Positions 1 to 6,822 of a DNA stretch of 6,953 nt are shown piece by piece. This stretch comes from Bacteroidales bacterium. Lineage in GTDB: Bacteria; Bacteroidota; Bacteroidia; Bacteroidales; UBA12077. Position 1 is the first letter of the stretch; each line of letters starts with the position of its first letter. The notes below the pieces were generated by a model. That model was not told the origin of the DNA and did no database searches. It worked only from the letters and a program-made list of their open reading frames with translations. A program made the translations under genes and the position numbers. The stretch spans positions 1 to 6,953 of the forward strand of contig DAOWML010000126.1 in NCBI GenBank assembly GCA_030643125.1, given 5' to 3'.

Positions 1-342
1 AGAAGTATCTTCAATTTTAAGTACTTTATTAACACGATCTACAATGGCGCCTAACATAGTTTCTTGTCCTTCAATATTTATTTGCAGGACAAGAATACAA
101 GTGTCTGTTGAAAATTCTACTTCAGGCATCCCAAATTTTATTCTTAAATCTACAACAGGAAGAACACTTCCCCGCAGATTAATAACACCTTTAAGGTAAT
201 CAGGCGATTGAGGAACCTGGGTTATTTCTTTCATTTCAAGAATTTTAATCACATTCTTTACGTTTACTGCAAATATTTCATTGTTCAGTTCAAACGACAG
301 GTAAGTTTGAATGTGATTCAAATCTTCCGGTTTTTTTTTCAT
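1..342 (-). CDS. cheW: Chemotaxis coupling protein CheW (C-terminus cut by window edge)
   Basis: CheW is the cytoplasmic SH3-like adaptor that links chemoreceptors to the P5 domain of CheA in chemosensory arrays. The 114 visible codons begin MKKKPEDLNH and show the family pattern: a first beta strand (QTYLSFELNNEIFAVNV), the segment ITQVPQSPDYLKGVINLRG at about residues 43-61, and then SVLPVVDLRIKFGMPE. The YLKGVINLRG..LPVVDL block is the hallmark of CheW and of CheA P5. Family members usually have about 150-180 residues, so the C-terminal part lies beyond base 1. The start is well supported: the ATG overlaps the cheA stop as ATGA, and GGAG lies 8 nt upstream. The first codons after ATG form a nine-A run. 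The frame is open to the edge. Next to CheA, a structural coupling role is the natural reading. A CheV-like fusion with a C-terminal receiver cannot be excluded because the end is missing. Confidence 0.95.
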   Translation of the reverse strand, partial: MKKKPEDLNHIQTYLSFELNNEIFAVNVKNVIKILEMKEITQVPQSPDYLKGVINLRGSVLPVVDLRIKFGMPEVEFSTDTCILVLQINIEGQETMLGAIVDRVNKVLKIEDTS

Positions 343-2423
343 ACTGTGATCTCCTTTTTATTTATGTTTAGTTTATTATATATATTAGATTTTTTCACAT
401 GTGATATTATTTTATAAGGATCAAAAACCAGGGCAACTTTACCATCACCAAGAATGGAGGCACCTGAAATAATATCCAGATTTTTATAAAATGCACCCAT
501 TGGTTTTAAAACAGTTTGGTATTTCCCAATTATTTCATCTACAAGTAATCCTACTTTGGTATTTTTGTATTCAATTAATATAATCCTTTCGAGTTCGGGT
601 GCCTCATCTTTTAGTTTTAACAAGTTTCTCAGGTTGATAAAACTAAAATCGATATTTTTGGTTACAATTGTATTATTGGTAAAATTTATAATTTCATCAT
701 GCTTGTATTCAAATATTTTAACAATCGAATTTAATGGAAATATAAAATTTGTATTACCTATTTTAACCAGTAATCCATCAATAATAGAAAGAGTTAAAGG
801 CAACTTTATAGTAACCTGTGTACCATTATTTACTTCTGATTCAATTTCTACCTCTCCGTTAATTTCGGCTATTTTCCTTTTAACCACATCCATACCAACG
901 CCGCGCCCTGATACATCAGATATATTGTTAGTAGTTGAAAATCCGGGTAAGAATAAGAATTCAAGAATTTCAGATTTGCTGAGATTTGCGTCTGCATCAA
1001 TCAGGTCTTTTTCAATGGCTTTATTCCTGATTTTTTCAGGATCAATACCTTTTCCATCATCTTTGATTTTAATAATTACATTGGGTCCTGAATAGAATGC
1101 TTTGAGCAATATTTTACTTTGTTCCGGTTTTCCTGATTTAATACGCGTTTCACTATCTTCTATTCCATGATCAATACTATTTCTGAGAATATGCATTATT
1201 GGATCAACTATATGTTCAATAATGGTTTTGTCTAATTCAGTTTCGGTTCCTTCCGTTTCTAAAATTATTTTTTTACCTAATTTACCTGACACATCACGAA
1301 CCAAACGTTGAAATCGGGTTAGTGATCTTTCCAGGGGAACCAGGGAAATGTGAAAAACATTATCACGAAATCTTCGCGATAGCTTCTCAATATTTTCAGC
1401 CAATTCTGTTAATTTAGAATTTTCGATACTTTTCGAAAGAAGACTCAATTCAGCCTGAGATGTAACTAACTCACTTACAAGATTCATCATTTCATCTATT
1501 TTGTCTGATGAAACCCTAATGCTGGAAATGCTTTTCTCAGATTCGTAATTGCCTTTTTCTAAATTCTTTTTTATAGTTCTTGGTTGAATAGGTTCATGTT
1601 TTAAAGCTTCAATTTCAGGAATAAAAGGTAAAATCTTATCAATATCTACTTTACCATATTTAATTATTGTATCCCTTATAATTTCAACAAATCTTTCAAT
1701 ATGAATAAGGTCATATTCAGATAGCAATTTTATATTAATAATACTTCGGTTTTCAACAAAAAGAAATTGCTCGGTTATTGTATTTATATCTTGGTTAGTT
1801 GCCAGTATTAGCTTAAATGAAGAGGATAAGTATGCAGGACCAGTATTTTTTTGAGATGGATCGTTAATATTTGTGATTAATAAACTTTCACCAAGTTTTT
1901 CAATGTCTTTTAACAGCCCAAACGATTTAAAACCATCTTCAATAAGTTCTTTTTCAGGTTCAAAATTAATATAATATGTCTTGATTTTTTTCTGATTACG
2001 GTTTTCATCATCAATATCAATAGTATTAGAATAGCTTTCTTCTTTCTTCAAAAGAAAATTTTTAATTCCAATTTTTAATTGCTCATGATTTTCTTTATTT
2101 TTTTTATCAGCCAGCTTTGAATCTTTTAAAAGTTGATTGATGTGATCTACAGCACGTAATGTTAATTCAAATAATTCATCACTCAAGTCTTGCTTATCAT
2201 TTCTTACCATGTCGTAAATATCTTCCAGTGAGTGTGTAAGTTCTCCAATTATATTAAATCCAAACATGGCGCTAGCACCCTTTAAGGAATGCATTGCCCT
2301 GAATACTTTTGAGATCAGTTCTTTGTTGTTTCTTGAATTTTCAAGAATTAAAAGTGTTTCTTCTAATTCTGCAATTAACTCTTTTGCGTCTTCAATAAAA
2401 TCCTGAATTAATTCTTCGTCCAT
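339..2423 (-). CDS. cheA: Chemotaxis histidine kinase CheA
   Basis: This is the 694-residue soluble kinase of a chemosensory array. It autophosphorylates on its Hpt domain and passes phosphate to CheY-type receivers. Domains in order: P1/Hpt at about residues 1-105, with the phosphorylated histidine at His45 in HSLKGASAMFGF; a P2-like domain at about 148-235 (YINFEP...LGESLLI), preceded by a charged linker; a linker to about 298; P3 dimerisation helices at about 300-375; P4 ATPase at about 376-540 with N box HILRNSIDHGIE (411-422), G1 DDGKGID (455-461), F box FLPGFST (491-497) and G2 GRGVGMD (506-512); and CheW-like P5 at about 545-680. All catalytic motifs look intact and the length is normal. 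No C-terminal receiver is fused, so separate receivers must take the phosphate. No Shine-Dalgarno is visible before the ATG. The gene lies 52 nt after the CheY-type gene and its TGA overlaps cheW by 4 nt. The P2 assignment is the least certain part because that domain is weakly conserved. Confidence 0.97.
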   Translation of the reverse strand: MDEELIQDFIEDAKELIAELEETLLILENSRNNKELISKVFRAMHSLKGASAMFGFNIIGELTHSLEDIYDMVRNDKQDLSDELFELTLRAVDHINQLLKDSKLADKKNKENHEQLKIGIKNFLLKKEESYSNTIDIDDENRNQKKIKTYYINFEPEKELIEDGFKSFGLLKDIEKLGESLLITNINDPSQKNTGPAYLSSSFKLILATNQDINTITEQFLFVENRSIINIKLLSEYDLIHIERFVEIIRDTIIKYGKVDIDKILPFIPEIEALKHEPIQPRTIKKNLEKGNYESEKSISSIRVSSDKIDEMMNLVSELVTSQAELSLLSKSIENSKLTELAENIEKLSRRFRDNVFHISLVPLERSLTRFQRLVRDVSGKLGKKIILETEGTETELDKTIIEHIVDPIMHILRNSIDHGIEDSETRIKSGKPEQSKILLKAFYSGPNVIIKIKDDGKGIDPEKIRNKAIEKDLIDADANLSKSEILEFLFLPGFSTTNNISDVSGRGVGMDVVKRKIAEINGEVEIESEVNNGTQVTIKLPLTLSIIDGLLVKIGNTNFIFPLNSIVKIFEYKHDEIINFTNNTIVTKNIDFSFINLRNLLKLKDEAPELERIILIEYKNTKVGLLVDEIIGKYQTVLKPMGAFYKNLDIISGASILGDGKVALVFDPYKIISHVKKSNIYNKLNINKKEITV
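351..354 (-). promoter_or_regulatory. Shine-Dalgarno GGAG for cheW inside the end of cheA
   Basis: On the minus strand GGAG stands 8 nt before the cheW ATG, within the last codons of cheA. Together with the ATGA stop/start overlap it fixes the cheW start and suggests translational coupling. Most other genes in this window lack a visible Shine-Dalgarno. Confidence 0.7.
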
Positions 2424-2475
2424 GAATTTTGTTTTTTAGCAGGATTAGGTTGATTGTTAGTGTATTATTTACAAC

Positions 2476-2841
2476 TTATTTTATTAGTGTTTCAATGATA
2501 TTGTAAAAGTTAGAAACGTCAAATGGCTTTACAATCCAGTCGTCTATTTTCAAACCAGCTATTTCATCTTCTTTTCTTTTTCTTTTATTGCTTGTAAGCA
2601 TCATGATTGGTGTATCCTTATATTTTTCCAATTTTCTTATTTCAACAGCTAACTCAGCGCCATTCATATTTGGCATATCAAAATCACTGATTAAAAGACA
2701 AATTTCTGATCCGTCAAAATATTTTAAGGCTTCCAGTCCATCTTCTGCTTCTAATACTATAAATCCTTTCTTTTCCAGAGTTTTGCGCACAACGTTTCGT
2801 ATACTTCTGAAATCATCGGCTATTACTACTCTTTTTTCCAT
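2476..2841 (-). CDS. cheY: CheY-type single-domain response regulator
   Basis: This is a 121-residue stand-alone receiver with no output domain, expected to be phosphorylated by the CheA encoded just downstream. Visible receiver residues are the acidic pair Asp9-Asp10 (IADD), phosphoacceptor Asp53 in SDFDMPNMNG, Thr83 in MMLTS, and Lys105 in DDWIVKPF. Trp102 sits where E. coli CheY has Tyr106; a WIVKPF ending is common among CheY-type proteins of chemotaxis clusters. The start ATG follows the stop of the preceding receiver gene by only 2 nt and has no Shine-Dalgarno, which suggests termination-reinitiation coupling. cheA follows after 52 nt. Whether it drives a flagellar motor, gliding, pili or another output cannot be told from this window. 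The cheY label rests on domain architecture and gene context. Confidence 0.9.
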   Translation of the reverse strand: MEKRVVIADDFRSIRNVVRKTLEKKGFIVLEAEDGLEALKYFDGSEICLLISDFDMPNMNGAELAVEIRKLEKYKDTPIMMLTSNKRKRKEDEIAGLKIDDWIVKPFDVSNFYNIIETLIK

Positions 2842-2843
2842 GA

Positions 2844-3275
2844 TTATAGTTTTTTTAAATTAATAGTTTTATCATTATTCCTGATTATGATAATATTTTT
2901 TGGAAAATGATATTTGTCTTCAAATACAGTTTCAATTGCTTCATCCAATTCATCAAAAATATTAGATTTGAAAATGCAAGCGCGAAATCCTGCACCAAGT
3001 ATTTCATTCAAATACGCTTTATCTCTATACATTGTAATAGCAATAAACTTAATATTCTTGTTTCTCCAGAGCATGAGTTTAGTAGCTTCAATGCCATTCA
3101 TTTCCGGCATTTCAATATCCATTAGCACTAATTCCGGTGTGCATGTTTTAAGTAAATCCAAGGCTTGTTTCCCATTCTCTGCTTCAGCAATTATCTCATA
3201 TTTATCATTCAAATTTAAGATATGTCTTAGTGCTTTTCTAAAAGATTTACTATCGTCAACAATCATTATTTTCAT
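2844..3275 (-). CDS. Stand-alone NarL-type receiver protein, first gene of the che operon
   Basis: This is a 143-residue cytoplasmic receiver without an output domain. Key residues are Asp7-Asp8 (IVDD), phosphoacceptor Asp53 in LVLMDIEMPEMNG, Thr81 in AITM, and Lys103 in CIFKS. The pattern EIIAEAENG...LVLMDIEMPEMNGIEATK is typical of NarL/FixJ-family receivers, which normally carry a LuxR-type helix-turn-helix. Here the protein ends about 20 residues after the receiver (tail FPKNIIIIRNNDKTINLKKL) and no HTH follows. A strong Shine-Dalgarno (GAGGAG) lies 6 nt before the ATG, and the next gene begins 2 nt after the stop, so it is probably co-transcribed with the CheY-type gene, cheA and cheW. 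It could be a second CheA target, a phosphate sink, or a target of the neighbouring PAS kinase. The receiver call is secure; the role is inference. Confidence 0.9.
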   Translation of the reverse strand: MKIMIVDDSKSFRKALRHILNLNDKYEIIAEAENGKQALDLLKTCTPELVLMDIEMPEMNGIEATKLMLWRNKNIKFIAITMYRDKAYLNEILGAGFRACIFKSNIFDELDEAIETVFEDKYHFPKNIIIIRNNDKTINLKKL

Positions 3276-3281
3276 GTGGCA

Positions 3282-3287
3282 CTCCTC
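3282..3287 (-). promoter_or_regulatory. Strong Shine-Dalgarno (GAGGAG) for the first che-operon gene
   Basis: The minus strand reads AAAGAGGAGTGCCACATG, giving a GAGGAG core with 6-nt spacing to the ATG of the receiver gene. This is the best ribosome-binding site in the window. It supports the chosen start and suggests efficient translation of the first gene of the operon. Confidence 0.75.
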
Positions 3288-3309
3288 TTTTTGAAAATAA
3301 ATACTTATA

Positions 3310-3317
3310 CAAATATA
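3310..3317 (-). promoter_or_regulatory. Possible Bacteroidota-type -7 promoter box upstream of the che operon
   Basis: The minus strand reads TATATTTG, an exact match to the TAnnTTTG -7 consensus of Bacteroidota primary sigma factor promoters. It lies 34 nt before the ATG of the receiver gene, leaving room for a short leader with the Shine-Dalgarno. I found no clear TTTG -33 element at the expected distance, and the surroundings are AT-rich, so a chance match is quite possible. Confidence 0.35.
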
Positions 3318-3410
3318 TATTAACTGAAAGCCTTATTTTAGAGAGGGAATTCCTGTTTTAAAAAAAAAATTACCTGGGTAATTTTACGTGGGTAGAATGT
3401 ATACATTGAT

Positions 3411-3530
3411 GTTATCCCGAACTTGTCCGAAGGGTGGTTCTATACAAAAAATAGTTCGGCCGGCTTCCCATGACAACAGAAATGAAATATCATTCCGAGC
3501 TGTCGAAGAGTAATAAATAAATGATATTTC
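3411..3530. repeat. Decayed REP-like intergenic repeat region
   Basis: Between the LuxR regulator and the che operon the plus strand carries two pieces, ATCCCGAACTTGTCCGAAGGG (3414-3434, counted without its first base for the core) and CATTCCGAGCTGTCGAAGAG (3491-3510). Both recall the short palindromic dispersed repeats found between genes in many Bacteroidota genomes. The first piece contains CCGAAC (3417-3422), mirrored by GTTCGG (3454-3459) next to a GCCGGC palindrome. The stretch is visibly richer in G+C than the flanking spacer. It looks eroded, with no intact unit and no transposase. The identification rests on remembered resemblance, not on a second copy in this window. Confidence 0.45.
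3484..3530 (-). terminator. Inverted repeat at the 3' end of the LuxR regulator gene, possible terminator
   Basis: Positions 3484-3494 (GAAATATCATT) and 3520-3530 (AATGATATTTC) form a perfect 11-bp stem around a 25-nt loop. On the minus strand the stem begins at the last base of the regulator's TAG stop. It is placed as a transcript-end hairpin would be. However, the stem is AT-rich, the loop is long and no uninterrupted U tract follows, so it may only stabilise the 3' end or be part of the REP-like repeat. Confidence 0.35.
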
Positions 3531-4189
3531 TATATTTCAATCAACTTGTGCTTTATGGCTAGGATGATAATATTTGCAACAGTTTTTGCACCTAACTTTT
3601 CCGATATTCGGACTTTATGGCCTTCAACAGTACGCGGTGAAATAAAAAGTTTATTAGCGATTTCTTTAACTGAAAGGCCGGTACAAATCAATTTTAAGAC
3701 ATCTTTTTCCCTTTTAGTCAGGAAAATATATTTTGTTTCTTTTTCGGTTTTTATTCTTTTGGCCAATCCCATATTTATTATAATATTTTTCATTAATTCA
3801 GGTGAGAAAAAATCATTTCCTTGCATAACAGTTACAATGGCTTCTATTAATTCATTACTACTTGCTTTTTTTATTACAAAACCCTTTGCTCCGGCATGAA
3901 TCATTTTATAATAATATGTTTCATCACCATTCATTGAAAGTGCAATAATTTTCAAATCCGGGTATTTTTCTAAGGCCCTTTTAGTAGCTTCTATACCATC
4001 CATTTTGGGCATGTTAATGTCCATTAATACAAGGTCGGGTTTTTGGTCATTTAATAACTCTAAAAACAACTCACCATTTTCAGCTTCAGCAATAATTTCA
4101 ATTTTTTTAGATTGTGTGAGCAGGTAACATAAGCTTTCTCGGAATAAATTATGGTCGTCAACTAATATTACTTTGTACCTTTTGTCCAT
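3530..4189 (-). CDS. NarL/FixJ (LuxR)-family response regulator
   Basis: This is a 219-residue DNA-binding response regulator of the usual family length. The N-terminal receiver (about 5-125) has Asp11-Asp12, phosphoacceptor Asp57 in LVLMDINMPKMDG, Ser85 in ALSM and Lys107 in FVIKK. A linker follows, then a LuxR/GerE helix-turn-helix (about 155-217) with LTKREKDVLKLICTGLSVKEIA and the recognition helix in ISPRTVEGHKVRISEKL. Phosphorylation is expected to cause dimerisation and promoter binding. It lies 51 nt downstream of the PAS histidine kinase on the same strand. That kinase is of the HisKA_3 type, which normally pairs with NarL-family regulators, so the two are very probably cognate. No Shine-Dalgarno is visible. 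The target genes are unknown; the nearest downstream candidate is the che operon, but nothing in the sequence shows a binding site. Confidence 0.95.
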   Translation of the reverse strand: MDKRYKVILVDDHNLFRESLCYLLTQSKKIEIIAEAENGELFLELLNDQKPDLVLMDINMPKMDGIEATKRALEKYPDLKIIALSMNGDETYYYKMIHAGAKGFVIKKASSNELIEAIVTVMQGNDFFSPELMKNIIINMGLAKRIKTEKETKYIFLTKREKDVLKLICTGLSVKEIANKLFISPRTVEGHKVRISEKLGAKTVANIIILAIKHKLIEI

Positions 4190-4240
4190 ATTAGTATATT
4201 TTAGTTTATTAATGTATTACAAACTCAGGCAGCTGTTTGT

Positions 4241-6334
4241 TTATTCATTAATTTGAACTTGAATTTCAAATCCTTTTTTCTTATCACTAGTCATTTTTAT
4301 TTTTCCATCAAGTGATAGTATTCTACTTTTTATATTTGATAATCCCATTCCCTTACTTTTTAACAATGTTTGTTTAACATTAAATCCATCTCCATCATCC
4401 GTATAGGTATAATGCACTTCATTATTCTTTCTATCCAGTTTAATAAATATATTATTCGCATTTGCATGTTTTATTGTGTTATGAATTAGCTCGGTGCTTA
4501 TACGATAAAGAACGATTTCAATTTTATCGTTTAACCTATCATCGATATTTGATGTTAAACTTAAATCGATTTTACTCATAGATAAGATTTTTTCATAAAA
4601 TGATTCAATTGCAGTTATAAAACCGTATCTTTTCAATATATGCGGGCTAATATTATCTGATATTTCTTGTATCCCGGTAATTGCCTCATCCAGTGTTTCG
4701 TTTAATTTATTAATTAAAATTTCTTTTTCTCCTTCAATTTTATTCGACTCTAATGCTTTAGAATAAACTTTAGAAGCAGATAATATAGGTCCTATACTAT
4801 CATGAAGGTCTCTTGCAAATCTCTGTCTCTCATGTTCTTCTGTTTCCAGAACTGTGCTTAATATTTTTCTTTCTGCTTCCAGTCTTTCTGTGATGTCTTT
4901 AACAAAAGCATATAACATTGGTTCATTTTCAAATACAAGAGTACTTATTATTATATTTACCTTAATGAGAGTATTATCTTTTTTTCGAAAAGTAGATACG
5001 AGAGACAAATTGTTTTCTTGCAACGCTTTTTGAATAATTTGCTGTATATCTTCCTCAGACTTTTTATTAGCTAAATCAGAAATCTGCATATTAAGAATCT
5101 CATTACTACTATATCCGGTAATGGTGCTGGCATATTTATTTGCATAAATTATTTCTGATAATTTGTTAATCCCAAAAATCATAATTGAAGCATTTTCCAC
5201 TGCAAATTGATTTAATCTTAAAAGTTTTTCTTGTTGTTTTCTGAGAGAAATATCCCGAAAAATAGTAAGAACAGCTTTACTGTTGTTATATTCAATAACT
5301 TTGCTGTTTAATTCAACAGGTATAGTTTTTTTATTGGGGGTAATAATTTCAACTTCAATAAGTGGAGCATCGCCAGCTTTTAATAGTTTTTTATATCTAT
5401 TTAATTTATGAATATCCCAGGGTGCAATAAAATCATTAGTTTTATATAATGTAAAACTATCCATATATAATCCTGAAAGTTTACTTAAGATAGGGTTAAT
5501 TTCTAAGATATTATCTTTTGAATCTGAAATCACAATTCCATCACTGCTTGAATTAAATATATTTCTGAATTTTTTTTCACTTTTAATAAGGTTTTGTTGA
5601 GTTTTTTTGAGTTCAGAAATATCAATGCCAATTCCGAAAAAATACTTGACATTATCTACCTCAATTAATTGTCCGTTGACTAAAAATTGGACTAATCCAC
5701 CATTTTTCTTTAAAATATTTACTTCGATATTAGTACTTCCTTCTTTAATAATTCTTTGTACTTCCCTTGTAATGAATAAATGATCTTCTTTTCTGAATAT
5801 ATCCAGTATGTTTTGATTTATTAATTCAGAATGACTATATCCGGTTACTTTTTCAAAATTATTATTCCAGCGAACCAATTTAAATTGATCTTCAATTTTA
5901 TACGAATAAAAAATCCCCGGCAGGCTATTAATAAGTTTTTTGGTTAATAATTTTTCTTTTATAACAGGTTCTGTTACTGTTTGGTTTTTACCGTGTCTTA
6001 TTGAAATTACATTTAGCTCTTCTTTTTCATAAATTACTTTTTTATTACAAATGGCAACCTGGACTAAAGTACCATCTTTTCTTTTCAATTCAGTTTCTAT
6101 ATAATAATCTGTTTCATCCTGTGAATCCGTAATTAATGATTTGTGTTTTTCTAACAATAAACTTTCAAATAAATTAGCACCTATAAGTTCGTTTCTATTG
6201 TAACCAAACATTTGAATTACTGAAGCATTTAAATCAGTGATAATATCATCTTGATGAATTATGATACAGTCAGTAGAAAGGTTTGATAGTTTTTTAAAAT
6301 CGGCTTCATTATTTTTTTTTGTTTTTTCCCTCAT
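4241..6334 (-). CDS. Cytoplasmic multi-PAS sensor histidine kinase (HisKA_3 / NarX-DegS type)
   Basis: This is a 697-residue kinase with no signal peptide or membrane segment, so it senses something inside the cell. Four PAS domains can be traced at about residues 14-113, 134-245, 252-365 and 370-485. Their landmarks include FGYNRNELIG, VTGYSHSEL, ITGYSSNEIL and the closing GIDISELKK, FRDISLRKQ and VKDITERLEAER. The HisKA_3 dimerisation domain follows with phosphoacceptor His511 in ERQRFARDLHDSIGP. The HATPase_c domain has N box ELIHNTIKHA (Asn619), G1 DDGDGF (646-651) and G2 KGMGLSNIKSR (661-671). All catalytic motifs look intact. PAS domains bind small ligands, heme, flavins or quinones, but I see no residue that fixes a cofactor. 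The next gene, 51 nt downstream, is a NarL-type regulator and the likely partner. The start is the only sensible Met before the first PAS; no Shine-Dalgarno precedes it, and a nine-A run falls in codons 5-8. Confidence 0.95.
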   Translation of the reverse strand: MREKTKKNNEADFKKLSNLSTDCIIIHQDDIITDLNASVIQMFGYNRNELIGANLFESLLLEKHKSLITDSQDETDYYIETELKRKDGTLVQVAICNKKVIYEKEELNVISIRHGKNQTVTEPVIKEKLLTKKLINSLPGIFYSYKIEDQFKLVRWNNNFEKVTGYSHSELINQNILDIFRKEDHLFITREVQRIIKEGSTNIEVNILKKNGGLVQFLVNGQLIEVDNVKYFFGIGIDISELKKTQQNLIKSEKKFRNIFNSSSDGIVISDSKDNILEINPILSKLSGLYMDSFTLYKTNDFIAPWDIHKLNRYKKLLKAGDAPLIEVEIITPNKKTIPVELNSKVIEYNNSKAVLTIFRDISLRKQQEKLLRLNQFAVENASIMIFGINKLSEIIYANKYASTITGYSSNEILNMQISDLANKKSEEDIQQIIQKALQENNLSLVSTFRKKDNTLIKVNIIISTLVFENEPMLYAFVKDITERLEAERKILSTVLETEEHERQRFARDLHDSIGPILSASKVYSKALESNKIEGEKEILINKLNETLDEAITGIQEISDNISPHILKRYGFITAIESFYEKILSMSKIDLSLTSNIDDRLNDKIEIVLYRISTELIHNTIKHANANNIFIKLDRKNNEVHYTYTDDGDGFNVKQTLLKSKGMGLSNIKSRILSLDGKIKMTSDKKKGFEIQVQINE

Positions 6335-6770
6335 AATTTTAGATTTTAATAAAATTATTTCTATATTCAGAGTCAGTGGAAACTAATCTTACCCAGAAAC
6401 TTAAAGTGTAAATTTGTAGCCAAGTAAATTAAATCAAAAGATTTTATTGTTAACATTACTCATAATATTTTTTACAGTTTAGCATTACATCATAAATTAA
6501 AAATATTCAATTTACAATATTTTTAACTTATTAACCAACTAAAATTGGCATTACTAACTTTTATATTCTTAAATGCTCAGATTATGGGTATTTAATATTT
6601 TAATTCAAGTTTCTTTCTGTAATATTTAGCTTAATTTATTACAACTGTATTACACTTTTAAAAAACACTAATCTTTGTAAGAAGATAAATATCAGGTTTA
6701 TACAAAAATAAATTACTTTCTGTATCGGCAAATAGGTATAAAGGCAGTCAATATTTAGTCTACGATTTTC
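6335..6770. other. AT-rich intergenic region without a recognisable gene
   Basis: This 436-base stretch separates the PAS kinase from the tmRNA terminator. Neither strand shows an open frame with recognisable protein features, a tRNA, or a convincing riboswitch. The kinase promoter must lie here or read through from upstream. The best partial -7 match on the minus strand is TAAGTTTC (6403-6396), one base off TAnnTTTG, without a clear -33 partner, so I do not call it. Confidence 0.6.
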
Positions 6771-6806
6771 AAACACCTCATCCCGAATACTCAAGATGAG
6801 GTGTTT
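6771..6806 (-). terminator. Perfect 12-bp hairpin downstream of ssrA, probable terminator
   Basis: Plus-strand AAACACCTCATC (6771-6782) and GATGAGGTGTTT (6795-6806) are exact reverse complements around a 12-nt loop. The hairpin begins 17 nt past the tmRNA 3' end, where a factor-independent terminator is expected. The U tract in the ssrA direction is short (UUU, then GAAAAU). The plus-strand side has a better T run (6804-6808), so the element may act in both directions, although I see no plus-strand gene running into it. Confidence 0.7.
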
Positions 6807-6822
6807 TTGTGATTTGTAGTAG

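Noticed and set aside
208..417. Plus-strand open frame of 69 codons across the cheW start and cheA end
   Set aside because: It is antisense to two well-supported genes and has a Phe/Ile/Tyr-rich composition typical of the complement of A-rich codons.
556..1095. Plus-strand open frame of 179 codons
   Set aside because: It lies wholly antisense to the conserved ATPase and P5 region of cheA, shows no recognisable family pattern and has no ribosome-binding site, so it is a shadow.
2914..3294. Plus-strand open frame of 126 codons opposite the NarL-type receiver
   Set aside because: The minus-strand frame has all receiver residues and a strong Shine-Dalgarno; this one has neither family motifs nor a start signal.
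3360..3369. Run of ten A residues as a phase-variable promoter spacer
   Set aside because: It lies too far upstream of the candidate -7 box to be its spacer, and such runs are expected at this base composition.
3546..3899. Plus-strand open frame of 117 codons opposite the LuxR regulator
   Set aside because: It is antisense to a textbook NarL-family regulator and has no recognisable features.
4219..4240. Small inverted repeat ACAAAC/GTTTGT between the PAS kinase and the regulator
   Set aside because: Six AT-rich base pairs around a 10-nt loop without a U tract are too weak to call a terminator or attenuator.
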